Positions 1-9,001 are shown, counted from the stretch's first letter. The stretch is 64,000 nucleotides of DNA from Ruminococcus sp. AF46-10NS (GCF_003474435.1 NZ_QRNF01000008.1:1-64000); one strand, 5' to 3'. Translations and numbers: made by a program. The notes: a model not told the origin generated them from the letters alone.

Positions 1-210
1 TGGACCGGTTGGCTTGCCAAAGCCATGGCCGGGTAGCCAAGTCCGGAAGGGATAAACGCTGAAGGCATCTAAGCGTGAAGCCCCCCTCAAGATGAGATAT
101 CCCATTCTTAGTGAAGTAAACCCCCTTGAAGACGACGAGGTAGATAGGGCAGGGGTGGAAGTGTGGTAACACATGGAGCTGACTGTTACTAATCGGGTGA
201 GGGCTTGACC
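1..210 (+). rRNA. rrl: 23S ribosomal RNA, 3' end (partial)
   Basis: The sequence matches the conserved 3' terminal part of bacterial 23S rRNA. It includes the GAAGGCATCTAAGC segment, the GATGAGATATCCCA segment, and the final helix region ending near GAGGGCTTGACCA at about 210. The 5' part of the gene lies outside the window. The exact 3' end is estimated from homology. No 5S rRNA follows before tRNA-Trp. Confidence 0.95.
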
Positions 211-468
211 AAAAAGCCGAGGAAGCGGGCAGGAAACAGCATGAATGGATCGGAACAAGCTTGCTTGTGGAGAGGCATTCCTGATGATTCCTGAACATTT
301 GCGAAGCAAATGACACTGAGCAACATAGTTGCGAAGTGACCACCGCTGGAGTATCGGTACGCAGGTTAAAATTGATTCAAAAAACGATTAACCATCAACA
401 AGCATGTATGTAGTTTGAGAGTACAATGTAAAAGAATTTGTGGCCAACAGCCACTTTTTCTTGTATAT

Positions 469-539
469 AGGGGATTGGTCAAATGGTATGATAGGGGTCT
501 CCAAAACCTTTGGTGGGAGTTCGATTCTCTCATCCCCTG
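469..539 (+). tRNA. trnW: tRNA-Trp (anticodon CCA)
   Basis: A complete cloverleaf can be folded by hand. The acceptor stem is AGGGGAU with AUCCCCU, the D-arm has loop AAUGGUA, the anticodon loop is CUCCAAA with CCA at 502-504 region, the T-arm is GGGAG-UUCGAUU-CUCUC, and the discriminator base is G73 as expected for bacterial tRNA-Trp. CCA is not encoded (GC follows). It lies about 260 bp after the 23S end and is probably co-transcribed with the rRNA operon. Confidence 0.95.
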
Positions 540-550
540 CTAGTGGGAAT

Positions 551-593
551 GCTGAAAAGTCTTATAAATCAAGACTTTTTGGCGTTTTTTATT
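551..593 (+). terminator. Rho-independent terminator after tRNA-Trp / rRNA operon
   Basis: A stem with GCTGAAAAGTCTT pairing to AAGACTTTTTGGC, a 7-nt loop and a following TTTTTT run is visible directly downstream of the tRNA. It fits the end of the rRNA-tRNA transcript. Confidence 0.85.
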
Positions 594-714
594 TGTAAAT
601 TTCTAAAGGTATCATTAAAAGTATCTTTGAGATAACAGTAAATGTAATAAAAGTGGAATGTGCAGGCACATAGAGTCCTGCGTATTTCGCTTTTATGGGA
701 ATAATGAATAACAA

Positions 715-742
715 CAGGGGATTGCCACCAGGCAATCCCCTG
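715..742 (-). terminator. Terminator hairpin for ctc/rplY
   Basis: A perfect 12-bp inverted repeat (CAGGGGATTGCC / GGCAATCCCCTG) with an ACCA loop lies 28 bp beyond the stop codon of the minus-strand gene. On the minus strand it is followed by a T-rich stretch (TTGTTATTCATTATT), so it most likely ends that transcript. Confidence 0.75.
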
Positions 743-769
743 AAATATTTCATATGAAAAATTATAAAA

Positions 770-1363
770 TTATTTCGCTTCAGCTTCAGCGCCTTCAGCG
801 TCCTCATCCTCTTCCGGAGCTGCTGCATACTCACCGATGTGAACAACAACTGCATCCTCAGGTGTGATAAAGTGAACCTGTTTGCCTTCCGGGATCGGGA
901 GGTCTTTTACGTGGATGTCACGGACATCTGCCGGATAGCCGTTGAAGTCGATAACGATGGTGTCCAGAAGGTTGGCCGGATCTGCTTTGTAATGGATTTC
1001 TTCCATCTCCTGCTCAACGATACCCTGAACCATATCTGTATGTTCCAGTTTGACAGCAACTGTTGTGGAAACCTTCTCACCGGCTACCAGTGTCTGGAAA
1101 TCCAGAGCCATCAGCTGTTTTTCAATTGGATTATAATCAATGTTCTTTACCAGGGCATCAACTTTCTCGCCTTCGATGTCCAGATAGATCTGTGTACCTT
1201 CTTTATTTGCTTTAATGAATTTCGCTGCCTCGGCACCGTCAAACTGGAGTGCTACAGGCTCTTTCATTTCTTTTCCACTAAGAATTCCTGTGACGTAACC
1301 CTCACGTCTTAATTTTTTAGCTTTTACATTCGGGTTTCTTTTCTCTGCTTTCAATGTGATCAT
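770..1363 (-). CDS. rplY: 50S ribosomal protein L25 / general stress protein Ctc
   Basis: This is the TL5/Ctc version of L25, which binds 5S rRNA in the large subunit. The protein is 197 aa. It has an N-terminal L25 beta-barrel domain (residues about 1-95, with KRNPNVKAKKLRREGYVTG at the start), a C-terminal TL5-type domain, and a highly acidic tail (EEDEDAEGAEAEAK), which is the usual size for the two-domain form. The reading frame stays open further upstream. The ATG at 1363 is chosen because AGGAGGAGGAAT sits just before it and the protein then begins MITLKAE as in homologues. It is monocistronic, with its own promoter at 1460 and a terminator at 715-742. Confidence 0.93.
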   Translation of the reverse strand: MITLKAEKRNPNVKAKKLRREGYVTGILSGKEMKEPVALQFDGAEAAKFIKANKEGTQIYLDIEGEKVDALVKNIDYNPIEKQLMALDFQTLVAGEKVSTTVAVKLEHTDMVQGIVEQEMEEIHYKADPANLLDTIVIDFNGYPADVRDIHVKDLPIPEGKQVHFITPEDAVVVHIGEYAAAPEEDEDAEGAEAEAK

Positions 1364-1459
1364 GTCAAATTCCTCCTCCTGATGCATGGATTCCGGTAAT
1401 GTTGCTGTTCGCGCTGTTCGCAGTAACACGAATTCTGCATTTCTTTTCTGACTGGGATT

Positions 1460-1500
1460 ATTATAGCACTTCTCGCGCGAGGTGGCTAACAAAAAGTTAG
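1460..1500 (-). promoter_or_regulatory. ctc/rplY promoter with two overlapping palindromes
   Basis: On the minus strand a perfect -10 TATAAT lies at 1465-1460. Its -35 region carries TTAGCC about 18 bp upstream, which is a weak match. The spacer contains the palindrome CTCGCGCGAG (1472-1481), and the -35 region is covered by CTAAC-AAAAA-GTTAG (1486-1500). The palindromes are seen directly. That they bind a regulator is inference. Confidence 0.5.
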
Positions 1501-2011
1501 AAAATTTAAGAACAATATTTTGTATTGTTTAACTTATGTACAAAACTTCAAGGGTAAAATTAGACAAAAACAAAACGTATATTTGAAATTTTACAGAAAA
1601 AATTAAAACAACATAAAAAATTGCACAAATCAAGTGGCCATAAAAGCCTGAAAGTCGCCATTTATCTGGCACAGAGGCAAGTATTAAATGTGAATATTCT
1701 ATTTTTATTTGATTCAGATATGCGAGGAGACGGGAAATATCTATATTGCTGACATATTGGAGAGAGCTGTTGTGATCAATGTAATAAAAATTGGAAGATA
1801 TGATGCAGGACAGAGATGACGGCGAAAGAAGGTGGCAACATAACGCAGCCGGAATTTTACTCTGGAGAAAGAATTTAACGGAATTGCATATAATTTCTGA
1901 AACAATTTAACATACAATTCACAAATCTTTATCTCAACTACGATATCTGAATATCCGGAAAACTTCTATACTAAACACCATACGAGCGAGAGAAGAGAAA
2001 GGAGATAAGCA
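1501..2011 (+). other. Intergenic region upstream of the ABC operon
   Basis: No open frame with a ribosome binding site was found here. The stretch is AT-rich. It holds two candidate -10 boxes on the plus strand: TATAAT at 1889-1894 and TATACT at 1967-1972. Neither has a convincing -35 element. The second would place a transcript start about 30 bp before the AAGGAGATAAGC ribosome binding site of the first ABC gene. No riboswitch-like fold was recognised. Confidence 0.4.
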
Positions 2012-3148
2012 ATGTCAGAAATTGCACTTAGAAATGTATGTAAGCAATTTGATTCGGAGCATTACGGTGTGAAGGATTTTAATCTTGATATACATGATAA
2101 AGAGTTTGTGATCTTTGTAGGTCCGTCCGGATGTGGAAAATCCACAACTTTGCGTATTATTGCAGGGTTGGAGGAAATCACAGACGGTGAGCTGTGGATC
2201 GACGGTGAGCTTTCCAATTATCTGGAACCGAAGGAGAGGGGAATGTCCATGGTGTTCCAGAACTATGCTTTATATCCGAATATGACGGTTTACGGAAATA
2301 TGGCATACGCCCTGAAGATCCGTAAGCTTCCGAAGGATGAGATCGACAGAAAGGTCCATGAGGTGGCAAAGATCCTGGAGATCGAGCAGCTTCTTGACCG
2401 GAGGCCGGCAGCTCTTTCCGGCGGTCAGAAACAGCGAGTTGCCATCGGAAGTGCAATTATCCGGAAACCGAAAGCCTTTCTTATGGATGAGCCCCTTTCC
2501 AACCTGGATGCAAAGCTTCGTGCCCAGATGCGTGTGGAGCTTGTGAAATTACATAAACAGCTGGACACCACCATTATTTATGTAACACATGACCAGACAG
2601 AGGCCATGACTCTTGGGACTAAGATCGTGGTCATGAAGGATGGTCTGATCCAGCAGGTGGGAGCGCCTCAGAGTATTTATGACAATCCGGTAAATCTTTT
2701 CGTGGCAGGCTTCCTTGGTTCTCCGTCCATGAACTTTTTTCGGTGTACGGTAAAAGCAGAAGAAAATAATCGCACGGCTCTTCTTCTGGATGATGCCAAA
2801 ACTGTGAAAAAGGTTTATCTGGACGGAACCAGAGGAAAACAGATCGCAGACAGATATAACGGCAGACACGTGATCCTGGGAATCCGGCCGGAGGATATCT
2901 ATGAGCTTGATGAGGCGAAAAAGCTTGGTATTGAAAATGACAGCGTAGATGTAGACGAGCCTGTAGTAAATCGCGAGATGCTGGGAGCGGAAGTGATCCT
3001 CTATTTTGATGAGCAGGGCAAAACTCTGGCAGTTCGTTTAAGTCCGGAAAATCAGACACAGGTAGGGGAGAAGGTTTCTCTGTATTTTGATATGGAGAAG
3101 GCGCATGTGTTTGATCCGGAGACAGAAGAAAATATTTTTGTGCCATGA
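2012..3148 (+). CDS. ugpC: ABC transporter ATP-binding protein, UgpC/MsmK/MalK type
   Basis: This is the ATPase of a sugar- or polyol-type ABC importer. At 378 aa it has the usual length. It shows Walker A (GPSGCGKST, about residues 38-46), Q-loop, signature LSGGQ (about 136), Walker B FLMDEPLSNLD and switch His (THDQTEA), followed by a C-terminal OB/TOBE regulatory domain of about 130 residues (GIRPEDIY motif) typical of the MalK/UgpC branch. AAGGAGATAAGC precedes the ATG. It is the first gene of a four-gene operon with two permeases and a binding protein. MalK-type ATPases are often shared between several importers. The UgpC name follows from the UgpB-like binding protein downstream. Confidence 0.9.
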   Translation: MSEIALRNVCKQFDSEHYGVKDFNLDIHDKEFVIFVGPSGCGKSTTLRIIAGLEEITDGELWIDGELSNYLEPKERGMSMVFQNYALYPNMTVYGNMAYALKIRKLPKDEIDRKVHEVAKILEIEQLLDRRPAALSGGQKQRVAIGSAIIRKPKAFLMDEPLSNLDAKLRAQMRVELVKLHKQLDTTIIYVTHDQTEAMTLGTKIVVMKDGLIQQVGAPQSIYDNPVNLFVAGFLGSPSMNFFRCTVKAEENNRTALLLDDAKTVKKVYLDGTRGKQIADRYNGRHVILGIRPEDIYELDEAKKLGIENDSVDVDEPVVNREMLGAEVILYFDEQGKTLAVRLSPENQTQVGEKVSLYFDMEKAHVFDPETEENIFVP

Positions 3149-3235
3149 ATTTATGTCTTTATGTCATGGAAGAGCTTGAGTACAGGCAGATCAGCCTGTG
3201 GATAGAAGCTGATTATGCAAGGAGGAGAAATGGTT

Positions 3236-4099
3236 ATGGGAAATAACAGCAAAAGTAAGATTACACCGTACTTATATCTGGTACCCTGTATGCTGATTTT
3301 TGGAATATTCCTGTTTTATCCGTTTGTGAAAACAATTTATTTAAGTCTTTACAAGACCAACAAGATGGGACAGGCAAAGTTGTACGTTGGTCTGGGCAAT
3401 TATAAAGAGCTGCTTCAGTCAGTATCCTTTATCAACAGCCTGAAAGTAACACTGATCTTTGTACTGATCGTAGTAATTGGAGGCATGCTTCTTGGCTTGA
3501 TCGCAGCAGTGCTTTGTAACAAGGCATTTCCGGGAATCCGCGTATTCAGTACTTCCTATGCGCTGCCAATGGCCATCGCATCCAGCTCCGCAGCAATGAT
3601 TTTTCAGATCATGCTTCATCCGGCAGTTGGTATCGTAAACAAGCTGCTGGGACTGGACATTAACTGGCTGAACGATCCAAACACGGCTCTGATCTGCGTA
3701 GCCATTCTTACCGCATGGCTTAACAGCGGAATTAATTTTCTGTATTTTTCCGCAGGACTCGGAAATATTGATGAGACTATTTATGAGAGAGCTTCTGTGG
3801 ATGGAGCCAGCAGTGTGCAGCAGTTTTTCAGCCTGACGCTTCCAGGACTTTCCCCGATCATGTTTTACACACTGGTAGTAAATATCATCCAGGCATTTCA
3901 GTCCTTTGGACAGATCAAAATCCTGACAGAGGGTGGTCCTAATGAGTCTACCAATGTTATTGTTTATTCCATTTACAGAGATGCGTTTTTTAACTATCGT
4001 TTCGGAAGTGCGGCAGCCCAGTCCGTTATCCTGTTTGTGATCATCATGATCATCACATTGATCATGTTCCGTATTGAGAAGAAGGGAGTGAATTACTGA
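3236..4099 (+). CDS. ugpA: ABC transporter permease, UgpA/MalF type
   Basis: This integral membrane permease of the binding-protein-dependent importer has about six hydrophobic segments, beginning with YLYLVPCMLIFGIFLFYPFV. It also carries the EAA-loop sequence ERASVDGASSVQQFFSLTLPG that contacts the ATPase. The length of 287 aa is normal. Three in-frame ATGs exist (3215, 3230, 3236). The third is chosen because GGAGGAG at 3221-3227 is then 8 bp away. The gene overlaps the next permease by one base (TGATG), so the two are translationally coupled. It works with the partner permease as the membrane channel. Confidence 0.9.
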   Translation: MGNNSKSKITPYLYLVPCMLIFGIFLFYPFVKTIYLSLYKTNKMGQAKLYVGLGNYKELLQSVSFINSLKVTLIFVLIVVIGGMLLGLIAAVLCNKAFPGIRVFSTSYALPMAIASSSAAMIFQIMLHPAVGIVNKLLGLDINWLNDPNTALICVAILTAWLNSGINFLYFSAGLGNIDETIYERASVDGASSVQQFFSLTLPGLSPIMFYTLVVNIIQAFQSFGQIKILTEGGPNESTNVIVYSIYRDAFFNYRFGSAAAQSVILFVIIMIITLIMFRIEKKGVNY

Positions 4100-5016
4100 T
4101 GAGCCAGATGGAAAATATGGCAGTCCCCGCAATGGGAAATATGTCAAAAGAGGAGCTTCTGGAGCTGAAAAAAGCCATGAATGCAAAAGCTCTTGCAAAG
4201 AGAAGGACAAGAACAGCACTCCGTGTTACGGCAAATGTGGTGTTTGCAGTTCTGATCCTGCTTCCATTGCTTTATGCCATCAGTATTGCACTGATGCCTT
4301 CCAGTGAACTGTTTACTACAGAGTTGAATCTCTTTCCCAAGAATCCGACCTTTTCCAACTTTATCAATGCATTCCGCACCGTTCCACTTCTCCGATTCAT
4401 ATTGAATTCCTTTATCATGGCGGGATGCATTACCATCGGACAGATCATTACCTGTTCTCTTGCTGCTTTTGCGTTTTCTTTCCTGGAATTCAAAGGAAAA
4501 GGTATTCTCTTCATGGTTGTGATGGCAACCATGATGGTTCCGGGAGAGGCAACGATCATTTCCAACTACTTGACTGTATCAGGCTGGGGAATGCTGGATA
4601 CTTATCAGGTACTGATCGTGCCTTACCTTACATCCGCAATGGGAATTTTCCTGTTCCGTCAGTTTTATATGACTTTCCCGATTTCATTGTATGAATCGGC
4701 AAAGCTTGACGGCTGTAGCAATCTGAAATTTATCGTAAGGATCCTGCTTCCGCTGACGAAATCCGCTATCGGAGCTATGGCAGTGTATACCTTCATCAAT
4801 GCATGGAATATGTACATGTGGCCACTGCTTGTAACAGGCTCCAACAATATGAGAACCGTTCAGATCGGTATCAGTATGCTGGACAGTGTGGATTCACAGT
4901 CCATCACCCTGATGATCGCAGGTGTAGTTATGATCATCATTCCGTCCATTTCCATCTTTATCATTGGACAGAAACAGCTGATCAGAGGAATGTTCTCGGG
5001 TGCAGTCAAGGGCTGA
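4099..5016 (+). CDS. ugpE: ABC transporter permease, UgpE/MalG type
   Basis: This is the second membrane subunit of the importer, 305 aa. An N-terminal cytoplasmic stretch of about 40 residues precedes the first membrane segment (VVFAVLILLPLLYAISIALM). The EAA loop reads YESAKLDGCSNLKFIVRILLP. Its start overlaps the ugpA stop by one base. The last residues (LIRGMFSGAVKG) match the conserved MalG/UgpE C-terminus (RGMTAGAVKG-like), which supports an intact gene. A 156-bp gap separates it from the binding-protein gene. Confidence 0.9.
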   Translation: MSQMENMAVPAMGNMSKEELLELKKAMNAKALAKRRTRTALRVTANVVFAVLILLPLLYAISIALMPSSELFTTELNLFPKNPTFSNFINAFRTVPLLRFILNSFIMAGCITIGQIITCSLAAFAFSFLEFKGKGILFMVVMATMMVPGEATIISNYLTVSGWGMLDTYQVLIVPYLTSAMGIFLFRQFYMTFPISLYESAKLDGCSNLKFIVRILLPLTKSAIGAMAVYTFINAWNMYMWPLLVTGSNNMRTVQIGISMLDSVDSQSITLMIAGVVMIIIPSISIFIIGQKQLIRGMFSGAVKG

Positions 5017-5172
5017 TATCGGAGCAGGCAGCAACCCTGCAGCAGCCTGCTGTAAGGGAATGCTGTAAGGGGAAAAATATTGTAAAAAGATACTGCAAAG
5101 TCATAAGATGAGCAGTTCATCTGATATAAAAAATGAAAAAAGAGAAAATTTTTCAAGAGGAGAAAAACAGTT

Positions 5173-6534
5173 ATGAAGAAAAAAATGATCGCCACTTTAC
5201 TGACCGCAGCTATGGCTGCAGGTTCTCTTTCCGGAGCAACTGTATTCGCCGCAGATGCCGGTACAGATGAAAAAGTGGAAATGGCAGATGTTTCCGATGT
5301 AGACGGAACTACCATTACTTTCTGGCATTCCATGGGTGGTGTCAATGGCGAGGCGATTGATACACTGGTAAAAAAATTCAACGATGAGAATGAATACGGA
5401 ATTACTGTAGATGCTCAGTATCAGGGTGAGTACGATGATTCCCTGAACAAGCTGAAAAGTGCACAGATCGGAAACATGGGTGCGGATCTTGTACAGGTAT
5501 ATGAAATCGGAACAAGATTCATGATCGATTCCGGATGGATCGTGCCTATGCAGCAGATGATCGATGCGGACAGCTACGATGTATCTGAGATCGAGCCGAA
5601 CCTGGCTGCATACTACACCATCGATAATGAGCTGTACTCCATGCCGTTCAACTCTTCCACACCGATCATGTATTACAACAAGGACATGTTTGACAAGGCA
5701 GAGATCACAGAGGTTCCGGACAGCTTGGAAGGCATCGGTGAGATCGGACAGGATCTTCTGGACAAAGGTGGCGCAGGTGAGGTAATGTCTCTTGGAATCT
5801 ACGGATGGTTCTTCGAGCAGTTTATCGGAAAACAGGGTCTTGAATACGCAAACAACGGAAACGGACGTAAAGAGGCTGCTACAGCTGTTGCTTTTGACGA
5901 GAACGGTGCTGCGAAGAATATCCTTACAGCATGGAAAGACCTCAACGACAAAGGTTTTGCACCGATCGTAGGTAAAGGCGGCGATGCAGGTCTGGCAGAT
6001 TTCTCCGCAGGAAAATCTGCGATCACACTTGGCTCTACAGCTTCCCTGAAACAGATCCTTCAGGATGTAAACGGAAAATTTGAGGTTGGTACAGCATACT
6101 TCCCGAAGATCAAATCCAGCGACGAGGGTGGTGTTTCCATCGGTGGTGCATCTCTCTGGGCACTGAACAACAACGATCCGAAAAAGCTTCGTGCAACATG
6201 GGAATTCGTAAAATTCCTGATCTCTCCGGAGTCTCAGGCTTACTGGAACGCACAGACCGGATATTTCCCTGTAACCGTAAAGGCTCAGGACGAGCAGGTA
6301 TTCAAGGATAATGTTGCAAAATATCCGCAGTTCCAGACAGCGATCGACCAGCTTCATGATTCTTCCGCAGACTATGCAGGTGCTCTGTTAAGTGTATTCC
6401 CTGAGGCAAGAGCTACAGTAGAGTCTGAGATCGAGAGCATGCTCAACGGAAAAGAGGATGTGGATACAGCTGTGAAAAACATGGCAGATTCCATCAATAA
6501 ATCCATTGAAGAGTATAATCTTGTGAACGAATAA
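5173..6534 (+). CDS. ugpB: Extracellular solute-binding protein, UgpB-like, without lipobox
   Basis: This is the substrate receptor of the ABC importer, 453 aa. Residues 1-26 form a Sec signal peptide ending VFA-ADA. The mature part carries UgpB-like blocks (FWHSMGG near 49, LVQVYEIGTRFM near 105), which suggests glycerol-3-phosphate or a glycerophosphodiester as ligand. That specificity is inference. Binding proteins of Gram-positive bacteria normally carry a lipobox Cys. Here the position after LSG is Ala (GSLSGATVFA) and there is no Cys anywhere in the signal region. The protein would then be released by signal peptidase I and not lipid-anchored. AGAGGAG precedes the ATG. A strong terminator follows. 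Confidence 0.9.
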   Translation: MKKKMIATLLTAAMAAGSLSGATVFAADAGTDEKVEMADVSDVDGTTITFWHSMGGVNGEAIDTLVKKFNDENEYGITVDAQYQGEYDDSLNKLKSAQIGNMGADLVQVYEIGTRFMIDSGWIVPMQQMIDADSYDVSEIEPNLAAYYTIDNELYSMPFNSSTPIMYYNKDMFDKAEITEVPDSLEGIGEIGQDLLDKGGAGEVMSLGIYGWFFEQFIGKQGLEYANNGNGRKEAATAVAFDENGAAKNILTAWKDLNDKGFAPIVGKGGDAGLADFSAGKSAITLGSTASLKQILQDVNGKFEVGTAYFPKIKSSDEGGVSIGGASLWALNNNDPKKLRATWEFVKFLISPESQAYWNAQTGYFPVTVKAQDEQVFKDNVAKYPQFQTAIDQLHDSSADYAGALLSVFPEARATVESEIESMLNGKEDVDTAVKNMADSINKSIEEYNLVNE

Positions 6535-6571
6535 TAAGAAAAAGCACGAAAATCGAAAAAGAAAAATAAAG

Positions 6572-6674
6572 AACAGCAGAAAAACCCCGGAATCAGGTAG
6601 ATAGTTACTACTTGTACATAGCTGGATAACTACGGAACAGTTATCTGGTTAAATCCCGGGGTTTTTCCTGCTGT
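6572..6674 (+). terminator. Long structured terminator after the ABC operon
   Basis: An outer stem pairs AACAGCAGAAAAACCCCGG (6572-6590) with CCCGGGGTTTTTCCTGCTGT (6655-6674). About 64 nt lie inside, including a second hairpin GATAACT-ACGGAAC-AGTTATC (6624-6644). The T run after GGGG and the A run before CCCC make it look bidirectional. It is unusually large for a simple terminator. Confidence 0.7.
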
Positions 6675-6731
6675 ATTGTGCAGCGGGCGGATATTGCCGG
6701 AAAATAACGAAAATAAAAACAGAGGAATCAC

Positions 6732-6760
6732 TGGACGGAAGAGTATATATTGGCTATAAT
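6732..6760 (+). promoter_or_regulatory. Candidate promoter of the surface-glycan cluster
   Basis: TGGACG (6732-6737), a 17-bp spacer and a perfect TATAAT (6755-6760) lie 41 bp before the GTG start of the sugar transferase. The -10 is strong and the -35 is a 4/6 match. No repressor-like palindrome was seen around it. Confidence 0.6.
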
Positions 6761-6800
6761 GATAAGGCTAATATTTACTCCTCAGGAAGGAAGAAAATCT

Positions 6801-8176
6801 GTGAATAGAAGTAAAAGAGAAGATTATAAGCGATTTGTGGTGTTTTGCCTAGCAAGTCTGATCGTGATCGCACAGGCAGCAATTTTTGCCTATGTGTGGT
6901 ATGATTTTACAGAGGGATGATTCTGAAACCCTTCTGGCGGAAGGGTAACTGGGTGCTGATACTGATCTATGCACTCATCTATCTGCTGTTTGCCAAGCTG
7001 TATGGTGGACTGAAAGTTGGATATCTTAAACGGATCGATGTATTTTATTCACTGACTCTGGCTAATATATGTACGAATGTAGTGACATACTTTCAGATCA
7101 CATTGATCAACCGATGGTTTTTATCGGCACGGCCGCTTATAGAAATGACTCTGGTCCAGATCATGGTAACGATTCTATGGATTTGGGGATCCAGATATAT
7201 TTATTCTAAACTTTATGGGGCCAGAAGACTCCTGGTTATCTACGGAGACCGTGATCCGGGTGATGTCATCCATAAGATGAATACCCGAAAGGATAAATAT
7301 GATATCAGCGGCAAGGTTCATATCCGTGAGGGCGAGGAAAAGATCCACGCAATGATGGAGCAGTATGAAGGTGTGATTATCTGGGATCTGCCATCCTCGG
7401 TTCGAAACAGATACCTGAAATACTGTTTTTCCCATTCCATCCGCTGCTATATGAGTCCGAAGATCTCTGATATCATTCTGCTGGGAACAGACAGGATCCA
7501 TTTATTTGATACACCGCTTCTGCTGTGCAGGAACCAGGGACTTTCTATGGAACAGAGAGTGGCAAAGAGAGTTCTGGATATTGTTGTTTCCGGGCTTGGA
7601 ATTATTGTATCTTCGCCGATCATGCTGATCATTGCCATTGCAGTGAAAGCTTATGATGGAGGCCCGGTATTTTATCTTCAGGACCGTCTCACTTATAAAG
7701 GAAAACAATTCCGAATCCGGAAGTTCCGCAGTATGTGTGTGGATTCTGAGAAGAACGGAGCACGGCTTGCATCCAAGCATGATTCCCGTATCACACCGGT
7801 AGGACATGTTCTCCGTAATCTGCATCTGGATGAGCTGCCACAGCTTTTTAATGTATTTATGGGAGATATGTCTCTGGTAGGCCCTCGTCCCGAGCGTGAT
7901 GTGATCATGCAGGAATATGAGAAAGAGATTCCGGAATTCCATTACAGACTTAAAGTAAAAGCCGGACTTACCGGTTATGCACAGGTTTACGGCAAGTACA
8001 ATACAACTCCGTATGACAAGCTGAAGCTTGACCTGTTTTATATTGAAAATTATTCATTTCTTCTGGACATTAAACTGTTATTTATGACGGTGAAGATCTT
8101 TTTCCAGAAGGAAGTATCTGAAGGTGTGGATGACGATCAGAAGAATGCTCTGAAGGATTCACAGGAAGAGAAATAA
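6801..8176 (+). CDS. Polyprenyl-phosphate glycosyl-1-phosphate transferase (apparent frameshift)
   Basis: The enzyme transfers a sugar-1-phosphate from a nucleotide sugar to undecaprenyl phosphate, the first step of a lipid-linked surface glycan. Two open frames are seen: GTG 6801-6920 (39 aa, one membrane segment ending FAYVWYDF) and ATG 6917-8176 (419 aa). Reading through the T run at 6905-6908 with one extra T gives a continuous 458-aa protein. Homologues in this family, as I recall them, begin with the same KRF...FAYVWY...PF.RKGNW order. The C-terminal half is the bacterial sugar transferase domain: a membrane hairpin, [28 protein letters not shown] and [26 protein letters not shown] precedes the GTG. 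The frameshift is probably a sequencing error. Otherwise the 39-aa piece would be translationally coupled through ATGA. Confidence 0.85.
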
Positions 8177-8257
8177 GATTTTTTAAGTGCGTGTCAGGCT
8201 GGTTCTGATGCGCACTTTGCAAATGGAGACATATGAGACATAAAGGAGGCGCTTTTT

Positions 8258-9001
8258 ATGGAAAAACCACTGGTTTCAGTGATCATGCCTGTTTATAATG
8301 GTGAGAAATATATTGGAAAAGCGATAGAATCAGTTCTGGCACAGAGAGTTCCGCTGGAGCTTCTGGTAATTGATGACTGTTCTGCGGATGAAACAGAGCT
8401 TACTGTGATGAGATATATGGAAAGCGGAAATATTCGTTATATCCGTAATAAAAAGAATCTGGGAGCTGCCGGTTCCAGAAACCGTGGTGTGAAGGAAGCT
8501 TGCGGAAAATATGTTGCTTTTCTGGATGCGGATGACTGGTGGGACGAAGATAAACTTGCAGAACAGACAGTAGTCATGGAACAGACAGGATGTGTGATTT
8601 GTTCCACAGGAAGAGAACTGATGCAGCCAGATGGCCATACAACAGGAAAGTATATTCCGGTTAATGAGAGGATTACTTATAAAGATCTTCTGAAGCATAA
8701 CAGCATTAACTGCTCTTCTGTGCTTCTTCGAAGAGAGGATGCGCTTGCTTTTCCCATGGAGCATGATGACAGCCATGAAGACTATATCACCTGGCTGAAA
8801 ATCCTTCGAAGAGGTGGCTTTGCAGCAGGGATCAACAAACCGTATCTGAAGTGCAGACTCAGTGAAGGCGGCAAATCACGCAATAAACTGAAGTCAGCAG
8901 CCATGACATACCAGGTCTATAAATATATGGGGTATGGAAGGCTGAAAAGCCTGCTTTTCTTTGCATCTTACGCATTTCATGGGGTTTGGAAATATCGTTG
9001 A
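8258..9001 (+). CDS. Family 2 glycosyltransferase (TuaG-like)
   Basis: This cytoplasmic GT-A enzyme adds a sugar to the growing lipid-linked glycan. At 247 aa it contains the start block VSVIMPVYNGEKYI, a D-x-D type motif FLDADDWW (about residues 89-96) and HEDYITWLKIL further on, a pattern shared with teichuronic acid transferase TuaG. The C-terminus has a hydrophobic, basic stretch that may sit on the membrane. AAAGGAGG precedes the ATG. It lies 81 bp after the sugar transferase and probably adds the second sugar. The sugar itself cannot be told from sequence. Confidence 0.88.
   Translation: MEKPLVSVIMPVYNGEKYIGKAIESVLAQRVPLELLVIDDCSADETELTVMRYMESGNIRYIRNKKNLGAAGSRNRGVKEACGKYVAFLDADDWWDEDKLAEQTVVMEQTGCVICSTGRELMQPDGHTTGKYIPVNERITYKDLLKHNSINCSSVLLRREDALAFPMEHDDSHEDYITWLKILRRGGFAAGINKPYLKCRLSEGGKSRNKLKSAAMTYQVYKYMGYGRLKSLLFFASYAFHGVWKYR

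Noticed and set aside
35..210. Protein-coding interpretation of the first 200 bases
   Set aside because: The sequence is conserved 23S rRNA.
839..1312. 157-codon open frame on the plus strand
   Set aside because: It lies antisense to the well-supported ctc/rplY gene, has no ribosome binding site and no family similarity.
5197..6357. 386-codon open frame on the minus strand
   Set aside because: Antisense to the UgpB-like gene. The Cys/Ile/Leu-rich composition is typical of a frame mirrored from a biased real gene.
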